Of a stretch of 39,912 bases of DNA, positions 8,960 through 17,025 are shown in pieces (positions within the stretch are counted from its first letter, which is position 1; each line of letters starts with the position of its first letter). The DNA is from Deltaproteobacteria bacterium. Lineage in GTDB: Bacteria; Desulfobacterota; Deferrimicrobia; Deferrimicrobiales; Deferrimicrobiaceae. Where the stretch lies: contig PQAK01000064.1 of NCBI GenBank assembly GCA_003105225.1, positions 1 through 39,912 on the forward strand. The letters are read 5' to 3'. The notes under the pieces are model-generated. The model had not been told where the DNA came from. It saw nothing but the letters and a program-made list of their open reading frames with translations, and ran no database searches. A program made the position numbers and the translations under genes.

Positions 8960-10513
8960 ATGCCACAAGGCGAGTTGTTACAAAGAATCTCCCGCGCCGT
9001 ATCCGAGCTCGCCAAGGGACTGAAAAGCGTGAGCTTCTACCCCTCCGGACACCCGGCCCTGATCCAGTCCATCTCCAAGATCATCTCCGATTTCGAGGAG
9101 ATCCCGCTGCCGGAGACGGGACTGGAAATCGACGTGACCAAGAATGCCTTATTGTATAAGGAAGCGGCGCTGCCCGTCCCCAACAAAACGGTGGCGGACC
9201 TGAACCGGGAACTCTACCTTCGGCGCGCCAGCAAGGTCATCTTCCTTCCCGACCTGAAAGCTTCCGAAATGATCGTCTTTCTCGGCATCCTCAACCGGGA
9301 CGTCCAGCAGGTCCAGGACGAGGGCGGACTCGAACGGGCGATGCTGCGCGAGAAAGTGTCCCGGATCTGGGTAAACCGCGTGGACTACCAGGGGCTCACC
9401 GAAATGCTCAAGTCCCAGGAGGAAGCGGAGGCGCCCCCCGAAGAGGAAGCGGAGGCCGCCCGGGGGAAGGAGGAGATGCCGCTGGGCATGGATAACCTGG
9501 CGGCGGGAGAACTGACGATCGAGGAGTTGCTGGTCCGGATCGCCAAGGAAACCGACGCCTCCGCATACCGGGATCACCTCATCGCCCTGTCGCGGGCCTT
9601 GTTCAACGAACGCATGGACCGGAAGATCGAATATGCTTCCCGTGCGCTCATGATCTTCGCGGAGCACATCGAGCGCCCTCCCCGGCAGAACGCGGAGATC
9701 GCGAACCTCGCGCGCCTCGGGATCAAGGAAATGGCCACGGACGACCTGGTGGCTCATTACATCCGCCTGCTCCGGGACCGGAGCGGAAGGGGCCGGAAAG
9801 AGGTGGAGATCGTTCTGGTCGCATTCGAGGACCGGGCCGTCAAGCCGTTGCTCAAGACCCTCGCGGAGGAGGAGGACCTCCTGGTCCGGAAATCGATCGT
9901 GGAGATCGTCGTCCGGATCGGCAGGCCCGCGGTCCCCGCCATTCTCGAAAACCTGAACGACTCCCGGTGGTTCGTGATCCGCAACCTGGTGACCATACTC
10001 GGCAGCCTGGGGCTGCCCGACCTGGCGCCCCACGTCGCCACCGCGCTGTCCCACCCGGACCTCCGAGTGAAGAAGGAGGCGATCAAGGCGCTGTCGAAGC
10101 TGCCCCATCCTTCCGCATCCCTTGCGCTGGGGGAACTCTGCTTCTTCCCCGAGGAAACCGTGGCCCTGACCGCCACCGCCGCCATGTCTTCCAAGAAGGA
10201 GGCGGAGGCGGTTCTCACCTTGTACCGGCGCGCCGTCCACAAGCGGTTTTTCTTCCCCAACTACCGGCTGGCCCACGAGGCGATCGACTCCCTGCGGGCC
10301 ATCGGCACCGACGAGGCGGTAACGGCGCTGGAGGAAATCCTTCGGGCGACGGCCATCTTCGAGACGAAAAAGTTCCGGGCCATGAAAACCCACGCGCTCC
10401 GGAGCATCTCAAGAATGAGCGGGGAGAAGGTTCACGAGGCGGTCGAACGGGCCAGGCGGGCACCGGAAAAATACCTGAGAGCGGAAGCGGACCGGCTCCT
10501 GCGGCCCGCTTGA
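8960..10513 (+). CDS. HEAT-repeat protein with N-terminal module shared with the next gene
   Basis: A 517-residue soluble protein of unknown function. Residues about 1-150 form a module containing FYPSGHPAL (about 25-33), then a strand-rich part (NALLYKEAALPV) and a helical part ending in IWVNRVD; the same layout occurs at the N-terminus of the following HD-GYP gene. An acidic linker (about 155-175) follows. The C-terminal half is HEAT-type helical repeats, for example AVKPLLKTLAEEEDLLVRKSIVEIVV and AVPAILENLNDSRWFVIRNLVTILG. ATG 8960 has AGGAGG 13 bases upstream. No catalytic motif is seen; the HEAT part suggests protein-protein scaffolding. The 13-nt gap to the HD-GYP gene makes an operon likely. 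Confidence 0.85.
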   Translation: MPQGELLQRISRAVSELAKGLKSVSFYPSGHPALIQSISKIISDFEEIPLPETGLEIDVTKNALLYKEAALPVPNKTVADLNRELYLRRASKVIFLPDLKASEMIVFLGILNRDVQQVQDEGGLERAMLREKVSRIWVNRVDYQGLTEMLKSQEEAEAPPEEEAEAARGKEEMPLGMDNLAAGELTIEELLVRIAKETDASAYRDHLIALSRALFNERMDRKIEYASRALMIFAEHIERPPRQNAEIANLARLGIKEMATDDLVAHYIRLLRDRSGRGRKEVEIVLVAFEDRAVKPLLKTLAEEEDLLVRKSIVEIVVRIGRPAVPAILENLNDSRWFVIRNLVTILGSLGLPDLAPHVATALSHPDLRVKKEAIKALSKLPHPSASLALGELCFFPEETVALTATAAMSSKKEAEAVLTLYRRAVHKRFFFPNYRLAHEAIDSLRAIGTDEAVTALEEILRATAIFETKKFRAMKTHALRSISRMSGEKVHEAVERARRAPEKYLRAEADRLLRPA

Positions 10514-10526
10514 GAGAGGGGGAACG

Positions 10527-11924
10527 TTGCACCGGCGCGACGAGGAGCAGCTGATCACGGGCCTGATAAAGGCGCTGGGAACCTCGCTCAAGAACCGAGG
10601 GCTCTACCCCTCGACGCACCCGCTGGTGCGAACGCCGGTCGAAAAGGTCTACCGGGACCTGCTCCCGTTCTTCGCGGACCACTCCGAGCTCGTGCTCGTC
10701 ATCTCCGACGGCACGCTGATCTTCGAGGGTGTCCCCATCTTCAGCCTGACCTCCTCCCTGGAGTCCTTCATGGACCGGCTCACCCGCATCGGGATGCCGG
10801 CCGTCATCCTGGAGAAGGGGATCACCCCCGCGGACATCGACAGCTTCGTTCGTTTCCTCCATGAGACGAAGGAGCAGGATCTTCCTGCAGCCCGTATCCA
10901 GGAGATCCTCATCCAGAGGGGAATCGCCCACATCCGCGTCAAGCCGATCGAGGACACCGAGGAAAACGACCAGGCCATCGCCAACGAGATCTACGAAAAC
11001 GCCGTCTCCGTGGTGGTTTCGGTCCTGCGGGACGTACGGCTGGGACGGATCCCTTCCGGGGCCGAGTCCGAGCGCGTGGTCAAGGACATGAGCAGCATGC
11101 TCACGAGGAACCGCGATGCCATGCTGGCGCTGACGCTCATCAAGAACTTCGATGAGTACACCTACAATCATTCCGTGAACGTGGCGGTCCTGTCGCTTGC
11201 CCTTGCCGATGCCCTGAGCCTGTCTTCCGGGGACAAGGTCGACGTGGGGATGGCGGGGCTGCTCCACGACGTCGGGAAGACGCAGCTCGCCCTCGACCTC
11301 ATCCGGAAACCCAGCACGCTGACGGTCGAGGAATTCGAGGAGATCAAGAAGCACCCCGAGGAAGGATTCGTCCTCCTCGGGAAGATGTCCCACATCCGCC
11401 CGGCCGCCGCGTACATGGTTCGGGAGCACCACATGCGGTTCGACCGGCTCGGGTATCCGCACCCGGAGCCGGACTACCGCCTGCATCCCAACTCCAACCT
11501 CATTCCGGTGGCCGATTGCTACGATGCGCTGACGACGATGCGTTCGTACCAGAGGGCACGGTACCCGCGGCAGGCGCTCGAGATCCTGGAGAAGATCGCG
11601 GGCAAGTCCCTCGATCCCGAGGTCGTAACGGTCTTCGCGAACATCATGGGGACCTACCCCGTCGGAACCATGGTGCGGCTGAACACCATGGAGATCGGGG
11701 TGGTTTCCGGGCAGGGGATCGCGAGCCAGGGAGGGCAGAAGGTCGTGCTCCTGTTCGACCGGGACGGGAATCCCCTTCCCCGGCCCGAACAGGTGGACCT
11801 GGGAGAATCGGCCGGGTCGGCGAACGCCTCGCGCCGGTCGATCCTGGGAACGGTGAACCCCCAATTTTTCCCGGCCGCGACCGCGGGGACGTTGCTCACC
11901 GCGATGGCCCCCGCAACGGCCTAG
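10527..11924 (+). CDS. HD-GYP domain protein (putative c-di-GMP phosphodiesterase)
   Basis: A 465-residue protein. Residues about 1-130 carry the module shared with the HEAT gene (LYPSTHPLV, then GTLIFEGVPIF, ending GIAHIRVKPIED). The HD-GYP domain follows: NHSVNVAVLSLALAD, the HDVGK metal motif (247-251), KKHPEEGF, and HHMRFDRLGYP (301-311). The usual HHExxDGxGYP is altered: Met replaces Glu303 and Arg replaces the Gly after Asp306, while both His and the Asp remain. HD-GYP enzymes hydrolyse c-di-GMP; activity here is likely but not certain. The start is TTG 10527 behind GAGAGGGGG. Its stop overlaps that of the convergent HEAT gene at CTAG 11921-11924. Confidence 0.88.
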   Translation: MHRRDEEQLITGLIKALGTSLKNRGLYPSTHPLVRTPVEKVYRDLLPFFADHSELVLVISDGTLIFEGVPIFSLTSSLESFMDRLTRIGMPAVILEKGITPADIDSFVRFLHETKEQDLPAARIQEILIQRGIAHIRVKPIEDTEENDQAIANEIYENAVSVVVSVLRDVRLGRIPSGAESERVVKDMSSMLTRNRDAMLALTLIKNFDEYTYNHSVNVAVLSLALADALSLSSGDKVDVGMAGLLHDVGKTQLALDLIRKPSTLTVEEFEEIKKHPEEGFVLLGKMSHIRPAAAYMVREHHMRFDRLGYPHPEPDYRLHPNSNLIPVADCYDALTTMRSYQRARYPRQALEILEKIAGKSLDPEVVTVFANIMGTYPVGTMVRLNTMEIGVVSGQGIASQGGQKVVLLFDRDGNPLPRPEQVDLGESAGSANASRRSILGTVNPQFFPAATAGTLLTAMAPATA

Positions 11925-12496
11925 AACTCCCCGGCGCTCCACTCCGACAGGGCGCGCGCCGCGGCGGCGCGCACCGCCTCGCTCTCCGCGCGGGCATGGA
12001 GGAGGATCTTTTCCCAACCGTCCTTGTCGGCGACCCGGGCGTAGGCGGCAACCGCCTTGCCGGCGACTTCAGGGTCGGGGTGGACCATGTATTTCGCGAG
12101 GATGGGGGCCAGTTCCTTCCTGCGGGACACCCCCAGGGTTTCCAGGAGGTTCCCCAGCACCACCCCCTTTTCCTTCGGAAGGCGTTCGACCAGGACCCTC
12201 AGGACGGCAACGGTCGGGGAGCAGGCAAGCGCGCGGGCCGCAGCCCCCCGGACTTCCTCCTCGCCGTCGTTCAACGCCGCCAGCAGCAGGGAGACCCCTT
12301 CCGAGCCGCCGATGTCCTCCGCGGAGAACACGACCCGCACCCGCTCCTCAAGGGTGCCGGTCTGAAGCGTCTTCATGTAGGATGCGACGGATCGCTTCGC
12401 ATGGAGCCGGTCCAGGGAGAACTCCGCGGCCTCCCGCACCGCCGGCGACGGATCCGACAGCAATCCCCGAAGGGTTCCCTCAATCCGGTCGATCAC
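11921..12496 (-). CDS. Small HEAT-repeat protein
   Basis: A 191-residue all-helical protein with HEAT-like units (SDPSPAVREAAEFSLDRL, DGEEEVRGAAARALACS, HPDPEVAGKAVAAYARV, ESEAVRAAAARALSEW). No enzyme motif, signal peptide or membrane segment is visible. The GTG at 12496 is chosen because GGAGG lies five bases upstream and it overlaps the peptidase stop as GTGA; an in-frame GTG at 12517 has no comparable site. It is translationally coupled to the P1 peptidase and convergent with the HD-GYP gene. Function unknown. Confidence 0.8.
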   Translation of the reverse strand: MIDRIEGTLRGLLSDPSPAVREAAEFSLDRLHAKRSVASYMKTLQTGTLEERVRVVFSAEDIGGSEGVSLLLAALNDGEEEVRGAAARALACSPTVAVLRVLVERLPKEKGVVLGNLLETLGVSRRKELAPILAKYMVHPDPEVAGKAVAAYARVADKDGWEKILLHARAESEAVRAAAARALSEWSAGEF

Positions 12497-13476
12497 GGCA
12501 GCCTCCCCCCTTTCCACGGCAGATCTCCCGCCGACGGCACGGCCGGTGTGCCGGCCGCGCTGCGCACGGCGTCGAGAATCGACAGTTCCAGGGCGCGCGC
12601 ACCCAGCATCGCTACCTGCATCACGTTCCCTTCACGCCCCGAGCAGCCGGTAGAGAGGGCCACAACGAGGTCCCCGTCCATCGGCGTGTGAACGGGGCGT
12701 ATGGCGCGGGACAGCGCTCCGTGCGCCATTCTTGCGACCCCGATGAGCTCCTCCCGCGACAGCAGGTCCGCCGTGGCCACCACGGCAAGCGTCGTGTTCC
12801 CGCTTGCGAACGGCTCCCGGCGGAATCCCTCCCGGAACCGTTTCTCCGTCCATGCGGGGCTTCCCCCCTCCGCGTCCCGGGCCCCTGCGACCCATTTCCC
12901 CGTATCCGGGTCCACCACGTCCCCGAATGCGTTCACGACCGCACAGGCGCCGGCGATCGTTCCGCCATCCCCTGCACTGGCCGTCCCGAAGCCTCCCTTC
13001 ATCGCCCGCCGGATGCCGAACGCCTTGCCGACCGTCGCCCCTGCGCCCGCTCCGACGGATCCGCGGGCCGGGGGGCCGGCGGAAGCCCGGGACGCCGCGA
13101 TGCGCCCCATCTCGGGAGTCGGCCGGAACGACGGATCTCCGAAGGCCAGGTCATAGATCACGGCGGTGGGAACGATCGGAACGACGCCGCCCGGCGTGCG
13201 GAATCCCACCCCCGAATCCTCCAGGTGGCGCATGACTCCCGACGCGGCGTCCAGCCCGAAGGCGCTCCCGCCGGCGAGCACGAGCGCATGCATGCGCCCG
13301 GCCGGATGGGGTCTCAGAAGGGAGTCCATCTGGCGGGTGCCCGCCGCCTCCCCACGGATGTCCGCAGCTCCCGCGGCGCCCTGCGGGAACACCAGCACGG
13401 TCACGCCGGAGCCGCGCGCGAAGTCCTGTTCGTGCCCGAGCAGCACGCCGGCGACGTCGGTGATCGAACCTGGCAT
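12493..13476 (-). CDS. P1 (DmpA/S58) family self-processing peptidase
   Basis: A 327-residue Ntn-type hydrolase of the DmpA family, which autocleaves into two chains and acts as an aminopeptidase on small peptides or D-amino-acid substrates. Family hallmarks: ITDVAGVLLGH near the N-terminus, LVLAGGSAFGLDAASGV (66-81), the glycine-rich GSVGAGAGATVGK, and SGNTTLAVVATADLL, where cleavage before Thr228 would expose the nucleophile. ATG 13476 has GGAGGGCGG upstream. The natural substrate is unknown. It is the first gene of a two-gene unit with the small HEAT protein. Confidence 0.88.
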   Translation of the reverse strand: MPGSITDVAGVLLGHEQDFARGSGVTVLVFPQGAAGAADIRGEAAGTRQMDSLLRPHPAGRMHALVLAGGSAFGLDAASGVMRHLEDSGVGFRTPGGVVPIVPTAVIYDLAFGDPSFRPTPEMGRIAASRASAGPPARGSVGAGAGATVGKAFGIRRAMKGGFGTASAGDGGTIAGACAVVNAFGDVVDPDTGKWVAGARDAEGGSPAWTEKRFREGFRREPFASGNTTLAVVATADLLSREELIGVARMAHGALSRAIRPVHTPMDGDLVVALSTGCSGREGNVMQVAMLGARALELSILDAVRSAAGTPAVPSAGDLPWKGGRLP

Positions 13477-13493
13477 CCGCCCTCCGCAATGCG

Positions 13494-13499
13494 TATAGT
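13494..13499 (+). promoter_or_regulatory. Tentative -10 element ahead of the structured RNA
   Basis: TATAGT lies about 31 bases upstream of the closing stem of the RNA at 13531. The hexamer 17 bp further upstream (TGGCAT) is a poor -35. If used, the transcript would carry about 25 extra 5' bases. Confidence 0.2.
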
Positions 13500-13530
13500 C
13501 TTACCGGAGCCCGCCCGGTTCGTCAATCCG

Positions 13531-13711
13531 GCCGGTCTCAAGGGATGCGTTTCGGAAGAGACCAAGCAACGAGAGGGTCGATGCGCCGGGCCAGCGAGGC
13601 ACCCGACTGAGGCGTACCCGCTGGGTACGGTGAAGGAGGGTAACAAAGCTGGAGCGGATGCAGCGGCACTCGAATGCCGGTATCTGAGGAAATGTATCCC
13701 TTGGGACCGGT
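13531..13711 (+). ncRNA. ssrS: Probable 6S RNA (structured, rod-shaped)
   Basis: A 181-nt element in the gap before ruvX folds into the architecture of 6S RNA, the regulator that mimics an open promoter and binds sigma-70 RNA polymerase. A 23-bp closing stem pairs 13531-13553 with 13689-13711, with no mismatch and four G-U wobbles. A large central bubble follows (13554-13581 and 13663-13688) with a small hairpin on its 3' strand (CGGCA 13664-13668 / TGCCG 13675-13679). The apical arm is an irregular rod: TGC/GCA, CCG/CGG, CCAGC (13591-13595)/GCTGG (13648-13652), ACCC/GGGT, then CGTACCC (13613-13619)/GGGTACG. The stretch GGGCCAG...CTGAGGC is reminiscent of proteobacterial 6S. The structure is seen directly; the 6S name is inferred from shape and length. 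I see no terminator, so read-through into ruvX is possible. Confidence 0.6.
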
Positions 13712-13763
13712 GGTTGACGGTCCTGCGTGGGGAAACGTACACTGCCTCACAGGGGGGCAATCG

Positions 13764-14195
13764 ATGGATCGGATCCGCGGAAGGATGCTCGCGATCGACT
13801 TCGGCAGCCATCGCATCGGCGTGGCGGTATCCGATCCCCTGGGCATCACCGCGCAGCAGCTTCCTGCGATCCGCAGGGAAGGGGACAGGAAGGACATCGA
13901 AGCGATCGCCTCGCTGGCGGACGCATACGGCGCGGACTCCGTGCTGATCGGCCTTCCGCTCCTCCCCTCCGGAACGGAGGGGACGCAGGCGGCCAAGGTG
14001 CGGAAATTCATGCTGAAGGTCCAGGAACGCCTGGGATTGCCGGTCATCCCGTGGGACGAACGGTTCACCACGGTCCAGGCGGAGCGTCACCTCATCGAGG
14101 CGGGAATGCGGCGCGAAAAGCGCAAGGACGTCCGGGACAGCCTCTCCGCCGCGCTGCTCCTGCAATCCGCGCTGGATGCCCGGAACCGGAAGTAG
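13764..14195 (+). CDS. ruvX: Holliday junction resolvase-like / pre-16S rRNA nuclease RuvX (YqgF)
   Basis: A 143-residue RNase H-fold protein. The first strand MLAIDFGSHRIGVAVSD carries the conserved Asp, VLIGLPLLPSGTEG the middle motif, VIPWDERFTTVQAERHL the Glu-containing motif, and RKDVRDSLSAALLLQ the C-terminal Asp motif. YqgF acts in 16S rRNA 5'-end maturation and is often annotated as a putative Holliday junction resolvase. ATG 13764 follows AGGGGGG. It is six bases before mltG, a frequently conserved pair. The upstream neighbour is the structured RNA, whose 3' stem ends 52 bases before the start codon. Confidence 0.93.
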   Translation: MDRIRGRMLAIDFGSHRIGVAVSDPLGITAQQLPAIRREGDRKDIEAIASLADAYGADSVLIGLPLLPSGTEGTQAAKVRKFMLKVQERLGLPVIPWDERFTTVQAERHLIEAGMRREKRKDVRDSLSAALLLQSALDARNRK

Positions 14196-14201
14196 CCTCC
14201 C

Positions 14202-15200
14202 GTGGTTTCACAGAAACTCAAGGTTGCACTCGCCGCCCTGTTCGCGATGGCGTGCCTGCTCGCGTTCCTCCTGATGGACACGCCCCCCTCCCGGGAGTGG
14301 CGGAAGGCGAAGGTGGTGATCCCCAAGGGAAGCTCTTCCTCCGATGTGACGCGGCTGCTGGCCGAGGGGAAGGTCCTGCAGCACCCCGTCGTCTTCCGGA
14401 TGCTGGTGCTGGGCACGATGACGCGGAAACGGCTGCGATACGGGGAATATTCCTTCACCGAGCCTCCGTCCGTCGTCGAGGTCTGGAGAAAACTCGTCGG
14501 CGGCGAGGTCACCCGCTATTCCGTGACGATCCCCGAAGGCTCGAACCTGTACGACATCGCGAAGATCCTGGGAGACCTGGACCTCGCCGATCCGCAAAAG
14601 TTTCTGGAAACCGCCGCATCCGGGGAGGTTCTGCGCAGGCTGGACGTTCCGGGGCCCACGGCGGAAGGTTTCCTCTTCCCCGACACCTACCTGCTGGAGA
14701 AGTCTCTTCCCCCCGAGGACATCCTGGAGATCATGGTCCGGCAGTTCCGCCGGAAGTTCCCTCCCGAGTGGGAGTTCAGGGGACGGGCGGAGGGATTCTC
14801 CCTTCTCCAGGTCATCACGATCGCGTCGATCATCGAAAAGGAAACCGGGGTGGCGGAAGAGAAACCGATCGTGTCGGCGGTCATCCGGAAACGCCTGGCG
14901 CTCGGGATGCCGCTGCAGATGGACCCCACGGTGATCTACGGACTCCAGCGGTTCGGCGCGGAACTGAGCCGGAAGGACCTGCAGTCGCGGTCTCCGTACA
15001 ACTCCTACGTCAACCGCGGGCTTCCCCCCGGACCGATCTCGAACCCGGGGCTACCGGCCATCCGGGCCGCGGTGTTCCCGGCCGATACGGATTTTCTCTA
15101 TTTCGTGTCCCGGAACGACGGATCCCACAAGTTTTCCAGGACTCTCGAGGAGCACATCCGGGGCGTTGCGTCCTACAGGCGTGACAAGAGCGAGGAATGA
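14202..15200 (+). CDS. mltG: Endolytic murein transglycosylase MltG
   Basis: A 332-residue inner-membrane enzyme that cleaves nascent peptidoglycan strands. One N-terminal membrane anchor (about residues 7-24) is followed by a LysM-like region (VVIPKGSSSSDVTRLLAEGKV) and the YceG fold: AEGFLFPDTYLL, IASIIEKETGVAEE (catalytic Glu within EKE, 212-214), MPLQMDPTVIYG, and SPYNSYVNRGLPPGPISNPG. The start is GTG 14202 with GGAAG upstream. It is co-transcribed with ruvX and convergent with the dksA-type gene. Length and motifs are normal for the family. Confidence 0.95.
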   Translation: MVSQKLKVALAALFAMACLLAFLLMDTPPSREWRKAKVVIPKGSSSSDVTRLLAEGKVLQHPVVFRMLVLGTMTRKRLRYGEYSFTEPPSVVEVWRKLVGGEVTRYSVTIPEGSNLYDIAKILGDLDLADPQKFLETAASGEVLRRLDVPGPTAEGFLFPDTYLLEKSLPPEDILEIMVRQFRRKFPPEWEFRGRAEGFSLLQVITIASIIEKETGVAEEKPIVSAVIRKRLALGMPLQMDPTVIYGLQRFGAELSRKDLQSRSPYNSYVNRGLPPGPISNPGLPAIRAAVFPADTDFLYFVSRNDGSHKFSRTLEEHIRGVASYRRDKSEE

Positions 15201-15203
15201 AAC

Positions 15204-15216
15204 GGGGGCCGGCCCC
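15204..15216 (-). terminator. Short GC hairpin between mltG and dksA-type gene
   Basis: GGGGCCGGCCCC (15205-15216) can form a 4-bp stem with a CCGG loop, followed on the minus strand by CGTTTC. It occupies the 30-bp convergent gap and could end the dksA-type transcript, but the U-tract is short. Confidence 0.3.
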
Positions 15217-15230
15217 GGGCGGGGAAAACC

Positions 15231-15629
15231 CTATTCTTCGACTTCGCCGGCGGGAACCTTCTTGATCCCCTCTTCCGGCTCTTCGCGGAGGTACTTCTCC
15301 TCCCGCTCCAGCTTTTCCTGGCATTCCACGCAGTACTTGGCGAAGGGCATCACCTTCAGACGCCCCTTCGGTATCTTGACGCCGCATTCCTCGCATAACC
15401 CGTAGGTGGCCTCCTCGATCCGGTCCAGCGCGTCGTCGATCTGGTTCAGCTTCTTCTTCTCGCGGTCGGTCAGGATCATGTCCAGCTCCCGGGTGCGCTC
15501 CTCGGAAACCGAGTCGAGGATGTCGCCGATATCGGGCATGGTCCCTTCCGTGGTCGCCTTGGATCTGCGCGCGATTTCCTTCACGAGATCCTCGCGCATG
15601 CGAAGCAGCATGTCCTTTATCGATTTCAT
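15231..15629 (-). CDS. dksA: DksA/TraR-family zinc-finger transcription factor
   Basis: A 132-residue protein with a long N-terminal coiled coil (about 1-75) and a C4 zinc finger made of Cys79, Cys82, Cys100 and Cys103 (CEECG ... YCVEC). The coiled coil holds DDALDRIEEATYG, similar to the D-x2-DxA tip region of DksA, which enters the RNA polymerase secondary channel with ppGpp. DksA proper or a TraR/YocK-like relative cannot be separated here. The ATG at 15629 lacks a close Shine-Dalgarno. It is 31 bp downstream of rimO on the same strand. Confidence 0.88.
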   Translation of the reverse strand: MKSIKDMLLRMREDLVKEIARRSKATTEGTMPDIGDILDSVSEERTRELDMILTDREKKKLNQIDDALDRIEEATYGLCEECGVKIPKGRLKVMPFAKYCVECQEKLEREEKYLREEPEEGIKKVPAGEVEE

Positions 15630-15660
15630 CGCTTATGCATCCCCCGCCAAGATGTGAAAA

Positions 15661-17025
15661 TTACGTTAGTATACCCGGAGTCGCCCGGCTGTCAACCGGT
15701 TTTGCGAACAAGTCCCATTCCCTTGTCCCGGTGATCCGGGCCCGTACGATTCTCCCCGCCGGACCCGCGTAACCGGCAAGCTGGACGGTCCCATCCACCT
15801 CCGGGGCCTGCCCCCGGTGACGCCCCAGCGCGCGCCCCCGTGCAAACGTCTTTTCCACGAGCACTTCCAGCTCTTCCCCGACCCTGGCGGCATTCCTCGC
15901 CGCCAGGATGTCCGCCTGGACGTCCTGGACCCGGCGCGCCCGCTCCTGCCGAACCGCCTCCGGCACCTGGGAACGCATGGAGTGCGCCGGCGTCCCTTCC
16001 TCCCGGGAGTAGGGGAACACTCCGAGGTAGTCCCATCGCGTATCGTGGACGAAGCGCAGCAGACGGTCGAACGCCCTCGCGGTCTCCCCGGGGAAGCCGA
16101 CGATCACCGATGTCCGCAGGAAGATGCCCGGGAGCCGGTCCCGCAGGCGGGCGACAAGCTCCCGTACGTCCTCGGGAGAGTATCGCCGCCCCATCCGTTC
16201 CAGCACGCCGGCGTCGATATGCTGGATCGGGATGTCCAGGTACCGGCAGATCTTCTTCTCCGCGGCCAGCAGGTCGATCAGGGAATCGTCGATCCGGCCC
16301 GGGTACAGGTACAGCAGCCGTACCCAGCGGATGCCCCGGATGGCGCAGATTTCGCGGACGAGGGGGGCGAGCGCCCCACCCTCGCCCCGGTCGGCCCCGT
16401 ACGAGGTGATGTCCTGCCCGATCAGGTTGATCTCCCGCGCCCCCCGGCGGACCAGCAGGCGGGCTTCCTCCAGGATCGCCTCCTTCGACCGGCTTTTCAG
16501 CGGCCCGCGGATCATGGGGATCGTGCAGTACGAGCAGCGGTTGTCGCATCCCTCCAGGATCTTCAGGAACGCCGATGCCGCGCCTTCCGCCGCCGCGCGG
16601 TTCCGGTAGATCCCGTCGCCGATCGCCGTCTCCACGATGTGCGTCAGCGGGGCCGTTCCCTCGAACAGTTTCCGTATGAGGCCGGGCAGCGCGGGCAGGT
16701 CTCCCGGACCGATGAAAAGGTCGACCTCGGGAAGCAGCCTGGGGAGGTCTTCCCGGTACCGGGTCGCCATGCAGCCCGCCACGACGAGGCGTCCGACCCT
16801 TCCCCTGGCCTTGGCTTTTCCCAATGCAAGGATCTCCCCGATCGATTCCTCCTTCGCGTCGCGGATGAACCCGCAGGTGTTGACGATGGCCACGTCGGCC
16901 CTCCCGCCGGTGACCACCCTGCAGCCGTCCTCGGCGAGCAGGCCGGTCATCACCTCGGTGTCCACCGTGTTCTTCGCGCAGCCCAGCGTGAGGATGCGCA
17001 CCGTCGGGGGTTTCCCGGAGATCAT
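15661..17025 (-). CDS. rimO: Ribosomal protein S12 methylthiotransferase RimO
   Basis: A 454-residue radical-SAM methylthiotransferase that modifies the conserved Asp of ribosomal protein S12. The N-terminal UPF0004 domain binds one Fe-S cluster through Cys16 (GCAKNTVDTE), Cys51 (NTCGF) and Cys85 (AGC). The radical SAM motif CDNRCSYC supplies Cys160, Cys164 and Cys167. A C-terminal TRAM domain follows. VDTE after GCAKN and INLIGQDITSYG favour RimO over the tRNA enzyme MiaB. ATG 17025 has GGAGG ten bases upstream and overlaps the lolA stop as ATGA. Confidence 0.93.
   Translation of the reverse strand: MISGKPPTVRILTLGCAKNTVDTEVMTGLLAEDGCRVVTGGRADVAIVNTCGFIRDAKEESIGEILALGKAKARGRVGRLVVAGCMATRYREDLPRLLPEVDLFIGPGDLPALPGLIRKLFEGTAPLTHIVETAIGDGIYRNRAAAEGAASAFLKILEGCDNRCSYCTIPMIRGPLKSRSKEAILEEARLLVRRGAREINLIGQDITSYGADRGEGGALAPLVREICAIRGIRWVRLLYLYPGRIDDSLIDLLAAEKKICRYLDIPIQHIDAGVLERMGRRYSPEDVRELVARLRDRLPGIFLRTSVIVGFPGETARAFDRLLRFVHDTRWDYLGVFPYSREEGTPAHSMRSQVPEAVRQERARRVQDVQADILAARNAARVGEELEVLVEKTFARGRALGRHRGQAPEVDGTVQLAGYAGPAGRIVRARITGTREWDLFAKPVDSRATPGILT

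Noticed and set aside
13531..13711. Structured RNA as RNase P, SRP RNA or tmRNA
   Set aside because: It lacks the conserved RNase P and SRP core sequences and has no tRNA-like ends; the single-rod shape fits 6S better.
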